Shown: positions 19,548 through 29,968, counted from the stretch's first letter. The stretch: 64,000 nucleotides of DNA from Rhodococcus triatomae BKS 15-14 (GCA_000341795.1 AODO01000009.1:62001-126000); one strand, 5' to 3'. The notes: a model not told the origin generated them from the letters alone. Numbers and translations: made by a program.

Positions 19548-19998
19548 GCGAGTCGACAGGCCGAGCAGAAGGCCGTCAGGGCGCGGTTCTCCGTCCGCCG
19601 GTTACCGCCGCCTCAGCTACCGGGTGATGTGAGGCGATTGCTCGATCAGTGTGTTCTATATAGCCCTTGGTCGTCGCCAATGGACTGTTGGACAACCCGT
19701 CGCCAACGCAGCCAGCATCCCTCACATCGCCTGGCAAGCAAGACACTCAGAGGCGGACACCACCAGTCCGACAACTTCACAACCACGCGGCGACCAACAA
19801 TGCAAGTGGAACCGCACCAGTCCATCACCGGGAGATTCGGCCCGCGAACCGGTGACGCTCCCCCGCAATCGTCACGGCAGCAGCCCGCCCGCCAGCCGTC
19901 GGATCAGCCGATTACGCTCACCCCCGAGGCCAGATAGTTGGATCCTCAACTTACGAAGTCCGGACCCACCGGGGTGAGTGATCTGCTGAGGGAGAGAT
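19548..19998 (+). other. 451-bp intergenic gap before the large helicase-nuclease gene
   Basis: No convincing gene is visible. The segment has lower GC and includes TGTTCTATATAG at about 19652, which could be part of a promoter, and two copies of an 8-base inverted word (GATGTGAG near 19625 and CTCACATC near 19719). The composition suggests a junction between separately acquired defence genes. No integrase or transposase remnant was recognised. Confidence 0.4.
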
Positions 19999-22900
19999 TT
20001 GATTTTGATTGATCAGCATCCGGACGACGGTGATCTGGTTCGCAAGGCGGTGAACCTGTTCACCTTCCTCGGGCGAACTCAGCAGCTCCTGGTCAAGCCT
20101 GTACGCAACATCGACGGCTTCGAAGAGGTCGTCTGGTTCAGCGAATTGCCAACCCACCCCGCTGTTCGGAGTCGCCATGGACGGGCGAACCTCGAGGCCG
20201 ACGAACCTCTCCTCGAGATCGACCGCGTCCCCCGGCTGGACCCGCCTGCAGTACCCGGTTTGTTGAGCGAATGGGTTACGGGGTCCGTCGAGGATATCGA
20301 TCAGCAACCGGTTCTGTGTGAAGAAGTCTTCACCGATGAACCGTCGCCGGACGGCGAGATCCGTCGACGGCGTGTCCTGCTCGGAGAGGCCGATGGCGTC
20401 GCGGAGGCATTCGAGCAGTGGCTCACGACGTGGCGCGCCTGGGCCGATCGTGAACGTGAAGATGTGATAGCGCGTGACCTCTATAAGGAGCTCTTCGCGC
20501 TGCATCTGAAGTCGACCGACCACAGCGAGGAGTTCGAACTCGTCGTGGGCGTCGGCTGCATCGCATGGCGCCCTGAAGGTCACGCGCAGGTCCAACGACA
20601 TGTCGCCACCGCGCAGGTCGCGGTCACCTATGACGACTCATCAGGAACGCTCACCGTGCGTCAGGTGCAGTCACCGCAGTCGGTTGTCATCGAACTCGAC
20701 ATGCTGGACCCGAGCCTGGTATCGGCCCCCGCCGCGATTGACGAGATCAGAGAATCCGCCGCCGAGTACACGGCTCACGTGCTCGACGCTGAGGCAATCG
20801 GCGACATCTGTCGGCGGCTCATCTTCCGGCTCGATCCTGACGCCGCGTACGACGACGTGCTCGAAGCGCCGACTGGTGCAGAGCCTCGCGGTGCTTTTGC
20901 GCCGGCGCTGATATTGCGCCGGCGTACCAATCGCGGACTAGTCCAGATTTACGAACAGATCACGGCACAGATTCTTGCGAGCGACGAGGTTCCCAGCGGG
21001 CTGTTGCCGCTCATCGACCCCGACCGCCAACCGGCGGCGACGGCAAACACGGCACCAGGCGCGGTTGTCACGATCGACGAGGAGGATTTCCTACCGCTAC
21101 CCGTCAACGAGGCACAACGTCGGATTATCGACCGCGTCGATGCGACAGCGCAAACTGTGGTTCAAGGCCCGCCGGGGACCGGAAAGACACACACCGCTGC
21201 CGCGCTCGTCTCGCACCTCCTCGCGCAGGGAAAGCGCGTGCTGATCACGGCCCATACGGACCGTGCCCTGCGCGAGGTCCGCGAAAAGCTGCCCCGCGAG
21301 ATCCGCTCGCTCGCCGTGGCGGTGATCGGCCAGTCACGTTCAGACATGGCAGATCTGCGCACCGCCGTTGAGAACATTTCACGTCGAGCCGACGAGTTCG
21401 AATCCACCGAATCTGCGCGATCGATCGAGCAGCACCACGCGAAGCTTGACCAGTTGCGTCGCCAACGTGCCGAGACCCGAGCCCGACTGGTCGAAGTTCG
21501 GGAGATGGAGACTGAAACCCGTACCGACGGGCCGGTGGAGGGTACCCTCGCGGCAATTGCGTACCGCAGCCTCCAGGATGAACCGCAATTCGAATGGATC
21601 CGAACGTTCGACGTCGATCCCACCAACAGCGTTGAGACCCTGTCGAACGTCGAGATCAATCGGTGGCGGACCATCCTTCTCGATTGCGACGTCAATGACC
21701 ACCAGGCAGAGGCTGTCAAGCCGTTGCCATCCCTGACGGTCGTACCGACATCGGATGCCTTCACGACGATGGTTCTTCGCGAGCAGCAGGCCGTGTCGGC
21801 CCAGGAGCGGTTCGGTTCACTACTGTCGCACGAGTCGTTCAGTTTTGTCCGATCGCTCGATCCCGCGCTACGGCACGAGTTACGAACAAGAGCGTCCTCG
21901 ATCTCCGAACGTGCGGAGTCGCTGGAGCAGCGGCAAGAGGCATGGATGAACGAGGCCTTGCGTGACGTCCGCAGTGGTCGGCAGCAGACGTGGGTCGAGC
22001 GATCACGTCAGATCAAGGCTTTGGTGGCGAGTGTTTCGCCGATTCTCGAACGATTCGGGCCAACGACCACCGTAGTCGTTACCGGCGATAGCAGCGTGCA
22101 GCAGCAGGTCGCGAGAACACTTCTGGCGTTTCTGCAGTCGGGCGGGAAGATCAAGGTCAATCCGGATGGATCACCCAAGATCGGTGCGTTCACGTCGAAG
22201 ACGGTCAAGCAGAGTGACGGATTCTTCACAGACGTCAAGGTCAACGGTGTGCCCGCAACGACCACAGACCAATTGACGATTGTTGTCGATTGGGTTGAGG
22301 CGAATCGCGCCATCATGGCAATGGACCAGGCCTGGCCGATTTCGGTGATCATCCCAGAGGAAGACACTCTCGGAGAACGGGTCCAGTGGCATCGGACCGA
22401 AGTCGAACAACTCGACAAGGTCCTTGCTCTCGGCGAACAAGTCGAAGCCGACCGGGAGTGGTTCCAGAGACATTCACTTCCAGTTCCCAACTGGAATGAC
22501 CTCGACGAGATCCGTCGCTACGCAACTCTCGTCGAGGCCGCAGCGGCGAGCGACGAGGTTGCGGCAGCATCGCATCCCATCGAACTTCTCGTCGACGAGA
22601 TCTGCGAAGGCCGACCGCGCCCCAATCTCGAACCGGTCACCGCCGAACTCGTTCGCACGATGTCGGAGCGAGATATCAGCGGCTTCAATGCCGCGCGAGC
22701 CAGACTCGAGCACCTGCACCTCGTTGCTGACGCTGTTTCCGAGCGGGAGAAGTTGGCGGCAGTGCTCACACTGTCCGCTCCACGCCTCGCTGATGCCGTA
22801 GTCGCAGATCCTGGCGCATCCGACTGGGATGAACGACTCGGCAGCTACGAGGAAGCGTGGCGCTGGGAGATGACCAACCGCTGGATATTGACCCAGGACG

Positions 22901-25302
22901 ATGAGGACGTCAACGTTCTCAAGGCGAAGCTGAGCGACATCGATCATCAGATCCGAAACGAGGTGGAGCGACTTGCCGCCGAGCGGGCTTGGGCCCATGC
23001 GGTGGCACCGGGAAGACTGACCGGAAGCGCGCGTGCCAATCTCACCCAGTATGCCCAACTGGTCGCATCTCTCGGGAAGGGCACCGGTAAGTACGCGGCG
23101 AAGAAGCGAGTCGAGATCACGGAGGCGATGGACCGGTGCCGGCCATCGGTTCCGGTCTGGATCATGCCGATCTATCGCATCGCGGAACAACTTCGCGTCC
23201 AGCCCGACTTGTTCGACGTCGTCATTGTGGATGAAGCGTCGCAGGCGGGCCTGGAGGCCTCGTTCCTGCAGTATCTCGCACCGAAGATCGTCGTTATCGG
23301 TGACGACAAGCAGGTCTCACCGTCGGCGGTGGGAGTCGATCAACAGCAGCTTCGCGATCTCGCCAATCAGTACCTCGCGAACGACCCATACCGTGCATCA
23401 TGGGTGGACCCTAAGCGCAGCTACTTCGATGAAGCGTCGATGCGGTTCGGTGGTCGAATCACTCTTGTCGAACACAGGCGGTGCGTGCCGGAGATTATCG
23501 GATTCTCCAATCGCGTTGCGTACGAACCTGAAGGAATCAGGCTGGTCCCGGTTCGACAGTTTGGAGCCGAACGATTGGCGCCGATTCGCGTCGTCCACCT
23601 CAAGGATGGATACGAGGCCGACAACAAAACGAACCCAGTCGAAGCAGAAGCGATAGTCGAACAGATCCAAAAGTGCTTGGCGGAGCCACAATACGATGGC
23701 AGGACCATCGGTGTGATTTCATTGCTGGGCAAGGAGCAGGCTCGGCTTATCGAAAACAGGCTGCTCGACGCGGTTCCACCGGAGGAGTGGACGGCACGCG
23801 ACTTGCGATGCGGCGATGCGTCCGACTTCCAGGGGTCCGAACGCGACATCATGTTCCTGTCGATGGTCAAGGTCCCGTCCGAGGCTCGGCGATTGACCGC
23901 GCTGACGGCCATCCAGTATGTACAGCGATACAACGTCGCTGCGTCCCGCGCCAAGGATCAGATGTGGGTCTACCACTCGATGGCAAGGGAAGATCTCACC
24001 AATCCCGAGGACATGCGCTATCAGTTGCTCGACTACTGCTACGGGGTGGCCAACCGGGTATCGGGCGATAAGAACGGCCCTTCGCTCGGCGTTGTCCCCG
24101 AGGATGTTCCCGTCGCTCCATTCGATTCGCTTTTCGAGCAGCGGGTGTATAACCGCATCGTCGACCGCGGTTATACGGTGCACGCCCAGTACCCCGCACT
24201 GGGTTACAACATTGACCTTGTCATCATCGGAGCCAAAGGAAAGCTCGCAGTCGAGTGCGATGGTGACTTCTGGCACGGCCCAGACGCTTACGCAGCTGAC
24301 CTTGCGCGCCAACGAGAACTGGAACGCTGTGGTTGGGAGTTCTTCCGAATCCGTGAATCCATCTTCTACGCCGACATGGCATCGACGCTGAAGAAGCTGT
24401 GGATAACACTCGACGAACTCGACATACGAACCGCCGATTGGATCGACTCGAGCTTCGACGAGGACGTCTCCGACGAGATTGCCGAGGCAATCGACGAGCT
24501 TCTTGTCGATGAGTCAATCGCCGATATCGCCCATACCGGCGATACGCTGAGCGAACTAAACTCGGTCATCGACGCCAACTCGCATGAAGTTGCAGAGAAT
24601 GTGCCTGAGCTGGATGCGGATCTCGATGGGTCGCCTGGTGAGCGATACGGCGCCGCGACGTCGAGCGACGTCGAGCCCGCGTTGCTCGATCAGATCGGCG
24701 TGGAGTATCGCACTGGCTCGGATACCGGTGTTCAAGTCCTGCGTGAAATCGAAGTGACTGCTGGGTCGGTACTGCTGCCCTACCGCTCCTTCGAGGAATC
24801 CCTCCCTCCCGTCAATCAGTCGTCGCTCACTGAGATGGAGGAAAACATCATCAAGATTGTGACGACAGAGGGGCCGGTGCTCGGCCATCGGATCCACAAC
24901 GCATATCGAGACGCCTACGGCGGCCAACGGGTAGGGAAGGAGATTGCCCGGCTACTCAACCGTGCAATATCGAACGCGGAGCGCGACGGCCATATCACTT
25001 CAGACAATCCGCTGAATGAGAGTGGCATCAAGCCACGAACGTTCCGACTACCGAGTCAACCGCTCATCTCGCCAAGGGAATTGGGTTCCCGCAGCCTCGA
25101 TCTCGTACCTCCGGGTGAACTTGGGTACCACCTCTCCGACCTGGCTGCGACTGACGATCTGCAATCTGAGGACGAGCTCTTTCGTGCAGTATTGGCGCGA
25201 CTGGGATTGGTCCGCCTGACCGAAAACGCACGGTCGGTACTGAACGCTGCGGCGGCATTGGTGACCAACGCCGATCAGGTGTCCGCACCGGTCGAGAAGT
25301 GA
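19999..25302 (+). CDS. Large SF1 (Upf1/DNA2-like) helicase with C-terminal Vsr-like MTES_1575 nuclease
   Basis: 1767 aa. An in-frame stop at 19987 forces a TTG start (19999, or 20005 with GGGAG 10 bases upstream). Residues 1-~370 form a uncharacterised N-terminal region. Helicase motif I is GPPGTGKT (390-397), then a long insertion, motif II VIVDEASQ (about 1080), IGDDKQVSPS, EHRRCVPEIIGFSN, DASDFQGSERD, and motif VI YNVAASRAKDQ. The domain after it (about residues 1378-1457) is a very-short-patch-repair-like nuclease of the REase_MTES_1575 type: D1406 and E1419 in AVECDGDFWHG, with the terminal RIRES. An acidic linker follows, then a winged-helix-like domain (about 1610-1670). Such proteins are typical single-gene defence candidates. 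Confidence 0.88.
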   Translation: MILIDQHPDDGDLVRKAVNLFTFLGRTQQLLVKPVRNIDGFEEVVWFSELPTHPAVRSRHGRANLEADEPLLEIDRVPRLDPPAVPGLLSEWVTGSVEDIDQQPVLCEEVFTDEPSPDGEIRRRRVLLGEADGVAEAFEQWLTTWRAWADREREDVIARDLYKELFALHLKSTDHSEEFELVVGVGCIAWRPEGHAQVQRHVATAQVAVTYDDSSGTLTVRQVQSPQSVVIELDMLDPSLVSAPAAIDEIRESAAEYTAHVLDAEAIGDICRRLIFRLDPDAAYDDVLEAPTGAEPRGAFAPALILRRRTNRGLVQIYEQITAQILASDEVPSGLLPLIDPDRQPAATANTAPGAVVTIDEEDFLPLPVNEAQRRIIDRVDATAQTVVQGPPGTGKTHTAAALVSHLLAQGKRVLITAHTDRALREVREKLPREIRSLAVAVIGQSRSDMADLRTAVENISRRADEFESTESARSIEQHHAKLDQLRRQRAETRARLVEVREMETETRTDGPVEGTLAAIAYRSLQDEPQFEWIRTFDVDPTNSVETLSNVEINRWRTILLDCDVNDHQAEAVKPLPSLTVVPTSDAFTTMVLREQQAVSAQERFGSLLSHESFSFVRSLDPALRHELRTRASSISERAESLEQRQEAWMNEALRDVRSGRQQTWVERSRQIKALVASVSPILERFGPTTTVVVTGDSSVQQQVARTLLAFLQSGGKIKVNPDGSPKIGAFTSKTVKQSDGFFTDVKVNGVPATTTDQLTIVVDWVEANRAIMAMDQAWPISVIIPEEDTLGERVQWHRTEVEQLDKVLALGEQVEADREWFQRHSLPVPNWNDLDEIRRYATLVEAAAASDEVAAASHPIELLVDEICEGRPRPNLEPVTAELVRTMSERDISGFNAARARLEHLHLVADAVSEREKLAAVLTLSAPRLADAVVADPGASDWDERLGSYEEAWRWEMTNRWILTQDDEDVNVLKAKLSDIDHQIRNEVERLAAERAWAHAVAPGRLTGSARANLTQYAQLVASLGKGTGKYAAKKRVEITEAMDRCRPSVPVWIMPIYRIAEQLRVQPDLFDVVIVDEASQAGLEASFLQYLAPKIVVIGDDKQVSPSAVGVDQQQLRDLANQYLANDPYRASWVDPKRSYFDEASMRFGGRITLVEHRRCVPEIIGFSNRVAYEPEGIRLVPVRQFGAERLAPIRVVHLKDGYEADNKTNPVEAEAIVEQIQKCLAEPQYDGRTIGVISLLGKEQARLIENRLLDAVPPEEWTARDLRCGDASDFQGSERDIMFLSMVKVPSEARRLTALTAIQYVQRYNVAASRAKDQMWVYHSMAREDLTNPEDMRYQLLDYCYGVANRVSGDKNGPSLGVVPEDVPVAPFDSLFEQRVYNRIVDRGYTVHAQYPALGYNIDLVIIGAKGKLAVECDGDFWHGPDAYAADLARQRELERCGWEFFRIRESIFYADMASTLKKLWITLDELDIRTADWIDSSFDEDVSDEIAEAIDELLVDESIADIAHTGDTLSELNSVIDANSHEVAENVPELDADLDGSPGERYGAATSSDVEPALLDQIGVEYRTGSDTGVQVLREIEVTAGSVLLPYRSFEESLPPVNQSSLTEMEENIIKIVTTEGPVLGHRIHNAYRDAYGGQRVGKEIARLLNRAISNAERDGHITSDNPLNESGIKPRTFRLPSQPLISPRELGSRSLDLVPPGELGYHLSDLAATDDLQSEDELFRAVLARLGLVRLTENARSVLNAAAALVTNADQVSAPVEK

Positions 25303-25650
25303 GCGGTCGGCCCCGGGCGGTTTCTGCGCTTCCGTCCGGGGCCCACCCCAGTTGCCGATTAGCTCGGGATCGCCCGTCGACACCCGCGCCTACCGATAGG
25401 CGTGTTCCGAAACCACCGCGGAGTCATTTGTCGACTGCTGGGGGATCGACTCGGTCACGTCGATCGTCACATCCCGCGCCGAGGTGTCGACGGAGCAGCG
25501 CCACCAATAGAGCGCCGCGGCAGATCTCTGTGCTGCGCCACTGGAGGTGTCATCCCTGCTACCCAACACACTGAGCCAGGAACCACGTGCAGGAATGCCC
25601 ACCAACGGATCTACCACGAGCGGGCGGCCGTTGTGTGATCGACTATCCCC
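25303..25650 (-). other. 348-bp intergenic region with a possible gene remnant on the - strand
   Basis: Between two defence genes. On the - strand the frame 25617 to 25390 (GTG start, 75 codons) reads like ordinary protein, including GIPARGSWLSVLGSRDD and ALYWWRCSVDTSARDVTIDV, and ends with a proper stop. It has no clear ribosome binding site and no family I recognise. It could be the 3' remnant of an older gene replaced when the island grew, or a small real gene. The rest holds nothing I can name. Confidence 0.25.
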
Positions 25651-28600
25651 GTGACCGACGCACTCCCCCAAGGCATCTACGAGCTCCTGCGCACGGACCG
25701 TCTCGACGCCCAGCTCCAGGACACCGGACTGACGCCGCAGTTCGCGGAGATTCCAAAGGGGGATTCGCCGCACGTCCTCGGCCGACACATCGCCAACGCC
25801 GTGACCCGTGCGCTGGAGGACATCGCCGAGCCGGAGGCGCGGCGCGAGCTGGCGAACCGGGTGCTGTCGGATCTCGGCGCCGTCGACGTGCGCCTACCCG
25901 CGCTGGAACAGTTGCTGGGGTTGTCCTCGTCGCACCAGCCGCTTCCGCGTCCGGTGACGCCGCTGTCCGAGGTCGCCCTGCTGACCAACGCCCGTGGAGA
26001 GCCGAACATGGCCAGCGAGGTCGCCCACGAGCTGGCCAGCGCCGACACCGTGGACCTGCTGTGCGCGTTCATCCGCTTCGCCGGCATCAGCGTCCTCGCA
26101 CCGCAACTCGCCCAGATCCGCGAGCGGGGTGTGCCGCTGCGGGTGCTGACCACCACCTACCGCGGCGCCACCGAACGCCGCGCCGTCGACGAACTCGTCA
26201 CCAAGTACGGCGCCCAGGTGCGCGTCCGCTACGAGACCGCGTCCACCCGTCTGCACGCCAAGGCCTGGCTGTTCCGCCGCGCCAGCGGATTCGACACCGG
26301 CTACGTCGGCAGCTCCAATCTGTCCCGGTCCGCCCTCCTCGACGGCCTCGAATGGAACGTGCGCATCTCGGGCGTGAGCACCCCTGCCCTGATCCGCAAG
26401 TTCGAGGCCACCTTCGACACCTACTGGAACGACCCGGCGTTCAAGGACTACGACCCCGCCACCGACGGCGAGCTCCTCGACCGTGCGCTGGCCGAGGCGG
26501 GCGGCGCCGGATCCGGCCGGGTAACGCTGACCCTCTCCGGTCTCGAGGTCCGCCCGAAGCCACACCAGGAAGCGATCCTCGAAGCCCTCGACGTCGAGCG
26601 CGACGTGCACGACCGGCACCGCAACCTCGTGGTCGCCGCGACCGGCACCGGCAAGACCGTCGTCGCCGCCCTCGACTACCGCCGACTCTCCGACGCCGCC
26701 GGCCGCCGTTTACCGCTGCTGTTTATCGCTCACCGGAAGGAGATCCTCGAGCAGTCGCTGCGCATGTACCGAGAGGTGCTGTCCGACGCGAACTTCGGTG
26801 AGCTGTTCGTCGACGGACTCCGGCCGACCGAATGGCAGCACGTCTTCGCCAGCGTCCAATCCCTGAACGCCGCGACGCTCGCCACCCTGGACGCGAACCA
26901 GTTCGAGGTCGTCGTCGTGGACGAGTTCCACCACGCCGAGGCCGCGACCTACCGGCGACTGCTGGACTCCCTGCAGCCCGTCGAACTGCTCGGGCTCACC
27001 GCGACCCCGGAGCGCTCCGACGGCCGCAACGTCCTCGACTGGTTCGACGGTCGCGCCGCCTACGAGCTCCGACTATGGGACGCCCTCGACCAGGACCTGC
27101 TGTGCCCGTTCCACTACTTCGGCATCGCCGACAACACCGACCTGCGCGCCGTCACGTGGAGCCGCGGCAGCTACGACCAGGCCGCCCTGTCGAACGTCTA
27201 CACCGGCAACGACGCCCGCACCCGACTCGTGCTGCAGGGCATCCGAGATCGGGTCGTCGACCCGACGCGCATGCGCGCCCTCGGATTCTGCGTCTCGGTC
27301 GAGCACGCCCGCTACATGGCCCGCGTGTTCACCGACCAGGGTGTTCGATCGCTGGCGGTCACGGGTGAGTCCACCCGGACCGAGCGGGCCGAAGCGTTCG
27401 CCGGGCTCCGGGCCGGCGAGGTCCAATGCCTGTTCGCCGTCGACCTGTTCAACGAGGGACTCGACATCCCCGACGTCGACACCCTGCTGCTCCTGCGACC
27501 CACCCAGAGCGCCACCGTGTTCCTGCAGCAGTTGGGCCGCGGCCTGCGCCGCAGTGCGGGCAAGGCGGTACTGACGGTGCTCGACTTCATCGGCCAGCAG
27601 CGGCGCGAGTTCCGCTTCGACGCCCGGTACCGCGCCCTGACCGGGTCGTCCCGCAAGCGTCTTGTCACCGAGATCAAGGAGGGGTTCCCCTATCTGCCCG
27701 GCGGCAGCCGGCTCATTCTCGACAAGGTCTCTCAGCAGATCGTCACCGAGAACGTGCGGGCCTCCCTGCGTCTGAATCAGCGCAGGGAGATGGTCAACGA
27801 CGCCCGCTCGCACGGCATCACATCCCTCGCCAATTACCTCAGCGAGTCCGGCCACGAGCTGACCGACGTCTACAGCGGTCGCGGCAGTTGGACAGCCCTG
27901 CGTCGCGCCGCCGGTTTACCGACACCGGCTCCCGGTCCCGACGAGGACGAATTGCTTCGCCGCGTCACCGCCCTCACCCATGTGGACGATCCCGAGCGCG
28001 CAGATGCCTACCGAAGGATGGCCTCCGTCGACGGCCCTCTCTACAGCGACCTGTCCGAGCGCGAGCAGACGTTGGCGCGGATGCTGTTCTTCACGCTCTG
28101 GCCGAATCGTGGCGGCTTCGAGGACTACGACGAGGGCTTCAAACATCTGCGCACACACCGTGCTGTGTGCGCAGAGATTTCGCAGCTGCTGGCCGTCACG
28201 ATGGAGATGATCGCCCACGTACCGCGAGCGATCAGCCCGGCGCTCGCCGCGATTCCACTGCTGACGCATGCGCACTACCGCCGCGAGGAGGTCCTCGCGG
28301 CTACCGGATTTGCGTCAACGGCGCGCACCGCGCGCGGCCAGGTCGGCGGCGCCGTCTGGGCCCCTGACACCAAGATCGACGCCCTGTTCGTCAACCTCCA
28401 CAAGGACGAGGGCGAGTTCAGCCCGACCACGATGTACCGGGACTTCCCGATCTCCCGCGACCTGTTCCACTGGGAGTCGCCGAACTCCACTGCCCTGTCC
28501 TCCGGCCCCGATCAGCGCTTCCTGCACCACCGCGAGATGGGTACCCACGTCCTACTGTTCGTCCGCGACCGACCCGAAAACGAACTCGGTGCCGCGCCCT

Positions 28601-28725
28601 TCCTGTTGCTCAGCGACGTCGATTATGTCGAGCATCGCGGGGAGCGGCCCATCGCGATTACCTGGCGCCTACGCCGGCCAATGCCGACAGAGGTGTTGCA
28701 GAGCGGCGCAGTCGTTGCCGAGTGA
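25651..28725 (+). CDS. PLD-like nuclease-SF2 helicase-DUF3427 protein
   Basis: 1024 aa, GTG start. Domains in order: an N-terminal phospholipase-D-like nuclease (residues ~100-260) with the HxK motif at H202/K204 in RLHAKAWLF and GSSNLSRSAL; an SF2 DEAD-type helicase with motif I TGTGKT (331-336) and motif II DEFHH (424-428); a helicase C lobe with DLFNEGLDIPDVDTLLLLRP and QQLGRGLRR; and a C-terminal DUF3427 domain (about 750-1020) recognised from RDLFHWESPNS and HVLLFVRDRPE. This architecture is common in genomic islands and resembles type III/ISP-type restriction helicases without a methyltransferase. It is probably a stand-alone nucleic-acid-degrading defence protein. Confidence 0.9.
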   Translation: MTDALPQGIYELLRTDRLDAQLQDTGLTPQFAEIPKGDSPHVLGRHIANAVTRALEDIAEPEARRELANRVLSDLGAVDVRLPALEQLLGLSSSHQPLPRPVTPLSEVALLTNARGEPNMASEVAHELASADTVDLLCAFIRFAGISVLAPQLAQIRERGVPLRVLTTTYRGATERRAVDELVTKYGAQVRVRYETASTRLHAKAWLFRRASGFDTGYVGSSNLSRSALLDGLEWNVRISGVSTPALIRKFEATFDTYWNDPAFKDYDPATDGELLDRALAEAGGAGSGRVTLTLSGLEVRPKPHQEAILEALDVERDVHDRHRNLVVAATGTGKTVVAALDYRRLSDAAGRRLPLLFIAHRKEILEQSLRMYREVLSDANFGELFVDGLRPTEWQHVFASVQSLNAATLATLDANQFEVVVVDEFHHAEAATYRRLLDSLQPVELLGLTATPERSDGRNVLDWFDGRAAYELRLWDALDQDLLCPFHYFGIADNTDLRAVTWSRGSYDQAALSNVYTGNDARTRLVLQGIRDRVVDPTRMRALGFCVSVEHARYMARVFTDQGVRSLAVTGESTRTERAEAFAGLRAGEVQCLFAVDLFNEGLDIPDVDTLLLLRPTQSATVFLQQLGRGLRRSAGKAVLTVLDFIGQQRREFRFDARYRALTGSSRKRLVTEIKEGFPYLPGGSRLILDKVSQQIVTENVRASLRLNQRREMVNDARSHGITSLANYLSESGHELTDVYSGRGSWTALRRAAGLPTPAPGPDEDELLRRVTALTHVDDPERADAYRRMASVDGPLYSDLSEREQTLARMLFFTLWPNRGGFEDYDEGFKHLRTHRAVCAEISQLLAVTMEMIAHVPRAISPALAAIPLLTHAHYRREEVLAATGFASTARTARGQVGGAVWAPDTKIDALFVNLHKDEGEFSPTTMYRDFPISRDLFHWESPNSTALSSGPDQRFLHHREMGTHVLLFVRDRPENELGAAPFLLLSDVDYVEHRGERPIAITWRLRRPMPTEVLQSGAVVAE

Positions 28726-28906
28726 TGCGGGCACCCGAACTTGATTCGCTGGACAATCGGTGCCTCGTCTTCCTTACCGCACCGAATGGGAGGCAGAGAC
28801 ACTCGTGATCGGGTGGCAACCCTTTTCGACGCGGTTTCGACGGCGAGGTGCAAATTTCGACATCCCGGGCTTCGTCGCCGGCAATGGACCAAACATGTGG
28901 CGGCGG

Positions 28907-29968
28907 TTACACCGAATCGAAATCCCGGTCAGTAAAGGAAGATCCGGCTCTACCCCGGACCGTCGCAGCGTTGACGCCCGCCAACGTCTTTGATCCGCGG
29001 GGTCGCCTCGGCGCAGCCAGATGGCGCGAGCTCTGCCGCGCGATCATCGGCGAGGACGCTCGGCGTGTGACTGCCCTGGACACAGCTGTTCCGGTCGCCC
29101 CCAGCGTGTTCGCAACCCGCAAGTACTCTCGCTCCAGATCCGAATAGCGCGGTGCCGCGCGCTCCAGGGACCAAGCGACGCGCAAAACAGCGAGTGTCGC
29201 AATTGGCACTACTACCGCGATTGGTGGGCGAGACGTATCGAGCGACCACACAATTCCGGCGACAGTCGCGGCGGCGAATAGAACTTGTAAGCATTTTCCC
29301 CAATGGAACAATGCGGCCGAACGTGATCGTGCGGCAGCCGCAAACCGACGCGCTAACTTCTCATCCCTCAACGTTGTCGGCGGAGTCCAATCGGGTCCAT
29401 AGTTGAACTCGACCTTCCTCTGCCCAGCCACGCTGCCTTCACCGTCTGACGACACGAAGAGCGGCGTCTCTGCACTCACCCGCGTCACATGCACCAGCAT
29501 TTTCGTTGCTGATGACATCGCACTTACGCAAGTCACTACTACAACAAGGGTGAACAACCGCCATACCCACGACTTCCACGATTCGTCGATGACGTGCCGA
29601 GTACAGAATGTCAGAACTGCGATGCCGACAACATACGCTCCGGCCCCAGTCGCCCATCGACTGCGAGCCACCTCAAACATGGCTTCGCGAACGCTGTGCC
29701 CTCTGAAATCGATTGCACCAGAGCAACTCAGGACCACTCCTCCAGAAACCGCCGCGGAGGCGGCAAAGGTAGCAACCGCAACGAAATACGACCAGTTCAT
29801 GACTGCTGCCGCGGTATCACCAATCCCAATACCTAGCAGATAGATCTGCGCCGCCATGACCGCCCCAAAGAAAGCCAGAGAAATCCAGCCGAGCGTTGCT
29901 GCTGCGGCCATACAACCAAGCGCAGGCCGTGATAGCGCCAACCTCATTCCGCTCTTCGTCTCGTACAT
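28907..29968 (-). CDS. Uncharacterised multi-pass membrane protein
   Basis: 353 aa. The ATG at 29968 has a strong GAGGGGG ribosome binding site 6 bases upstream. The sequence shows about six hydrophobic segments: residues ~15-50, 58-85, 108-125, 135-155, 225-245 and 250-270. A soluble stretch lies between, and a basic C-terminal tail rich in Arg/Ser/Ala contains RRASSPMIARQSSRHL. There is no signal peptide and no enzyme motif. It is convergent with the DUF3427 gene and closes the defence island, so it might be an effector or merely a cargo gene. The final ~60 residues have a composition unlike the rest and may be a frameshifted or extended end. Confidence 0.6.
   Translation of the reverse strand: MYETKSGMRLALSRPALGCMAAAATLGWISLAFFGAVMAAQIYLLGIGIGDTAAAVMNWSYFVAVATFAASAAVSGGVVLSCSGAIDFRGHSVREAMFEVARSRWATGAGAYVVGIAVLTFCTRHVIDESWKSWVWRLFTLVVVVTCVSAMSSATKMLVHVTRVSAETPLFVSSDGEGSVAGQRKVEFNYGPDWTPPTTLRDEKLARRFAAAARSRSAALFHWGKCLQVLFAAATVAGIVWSLDTSRPPIAVVVPIATLAVLRVAWSLERAAPRYSDLEREYLRVANTLGATGTAVSRAVTRRASSPMIARQSSRHLAAPRRPRGSKTLAGVNAATVRGRAGSSFTDRDFDSV

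Noticed and set aside
28760-28993. 77-codon + strand frame after the DUF3427 gene
   Set aside because: It overlaps the 3' end of the membrane-protein gene on the other strand, has no ribosome binding site and no recognised family.
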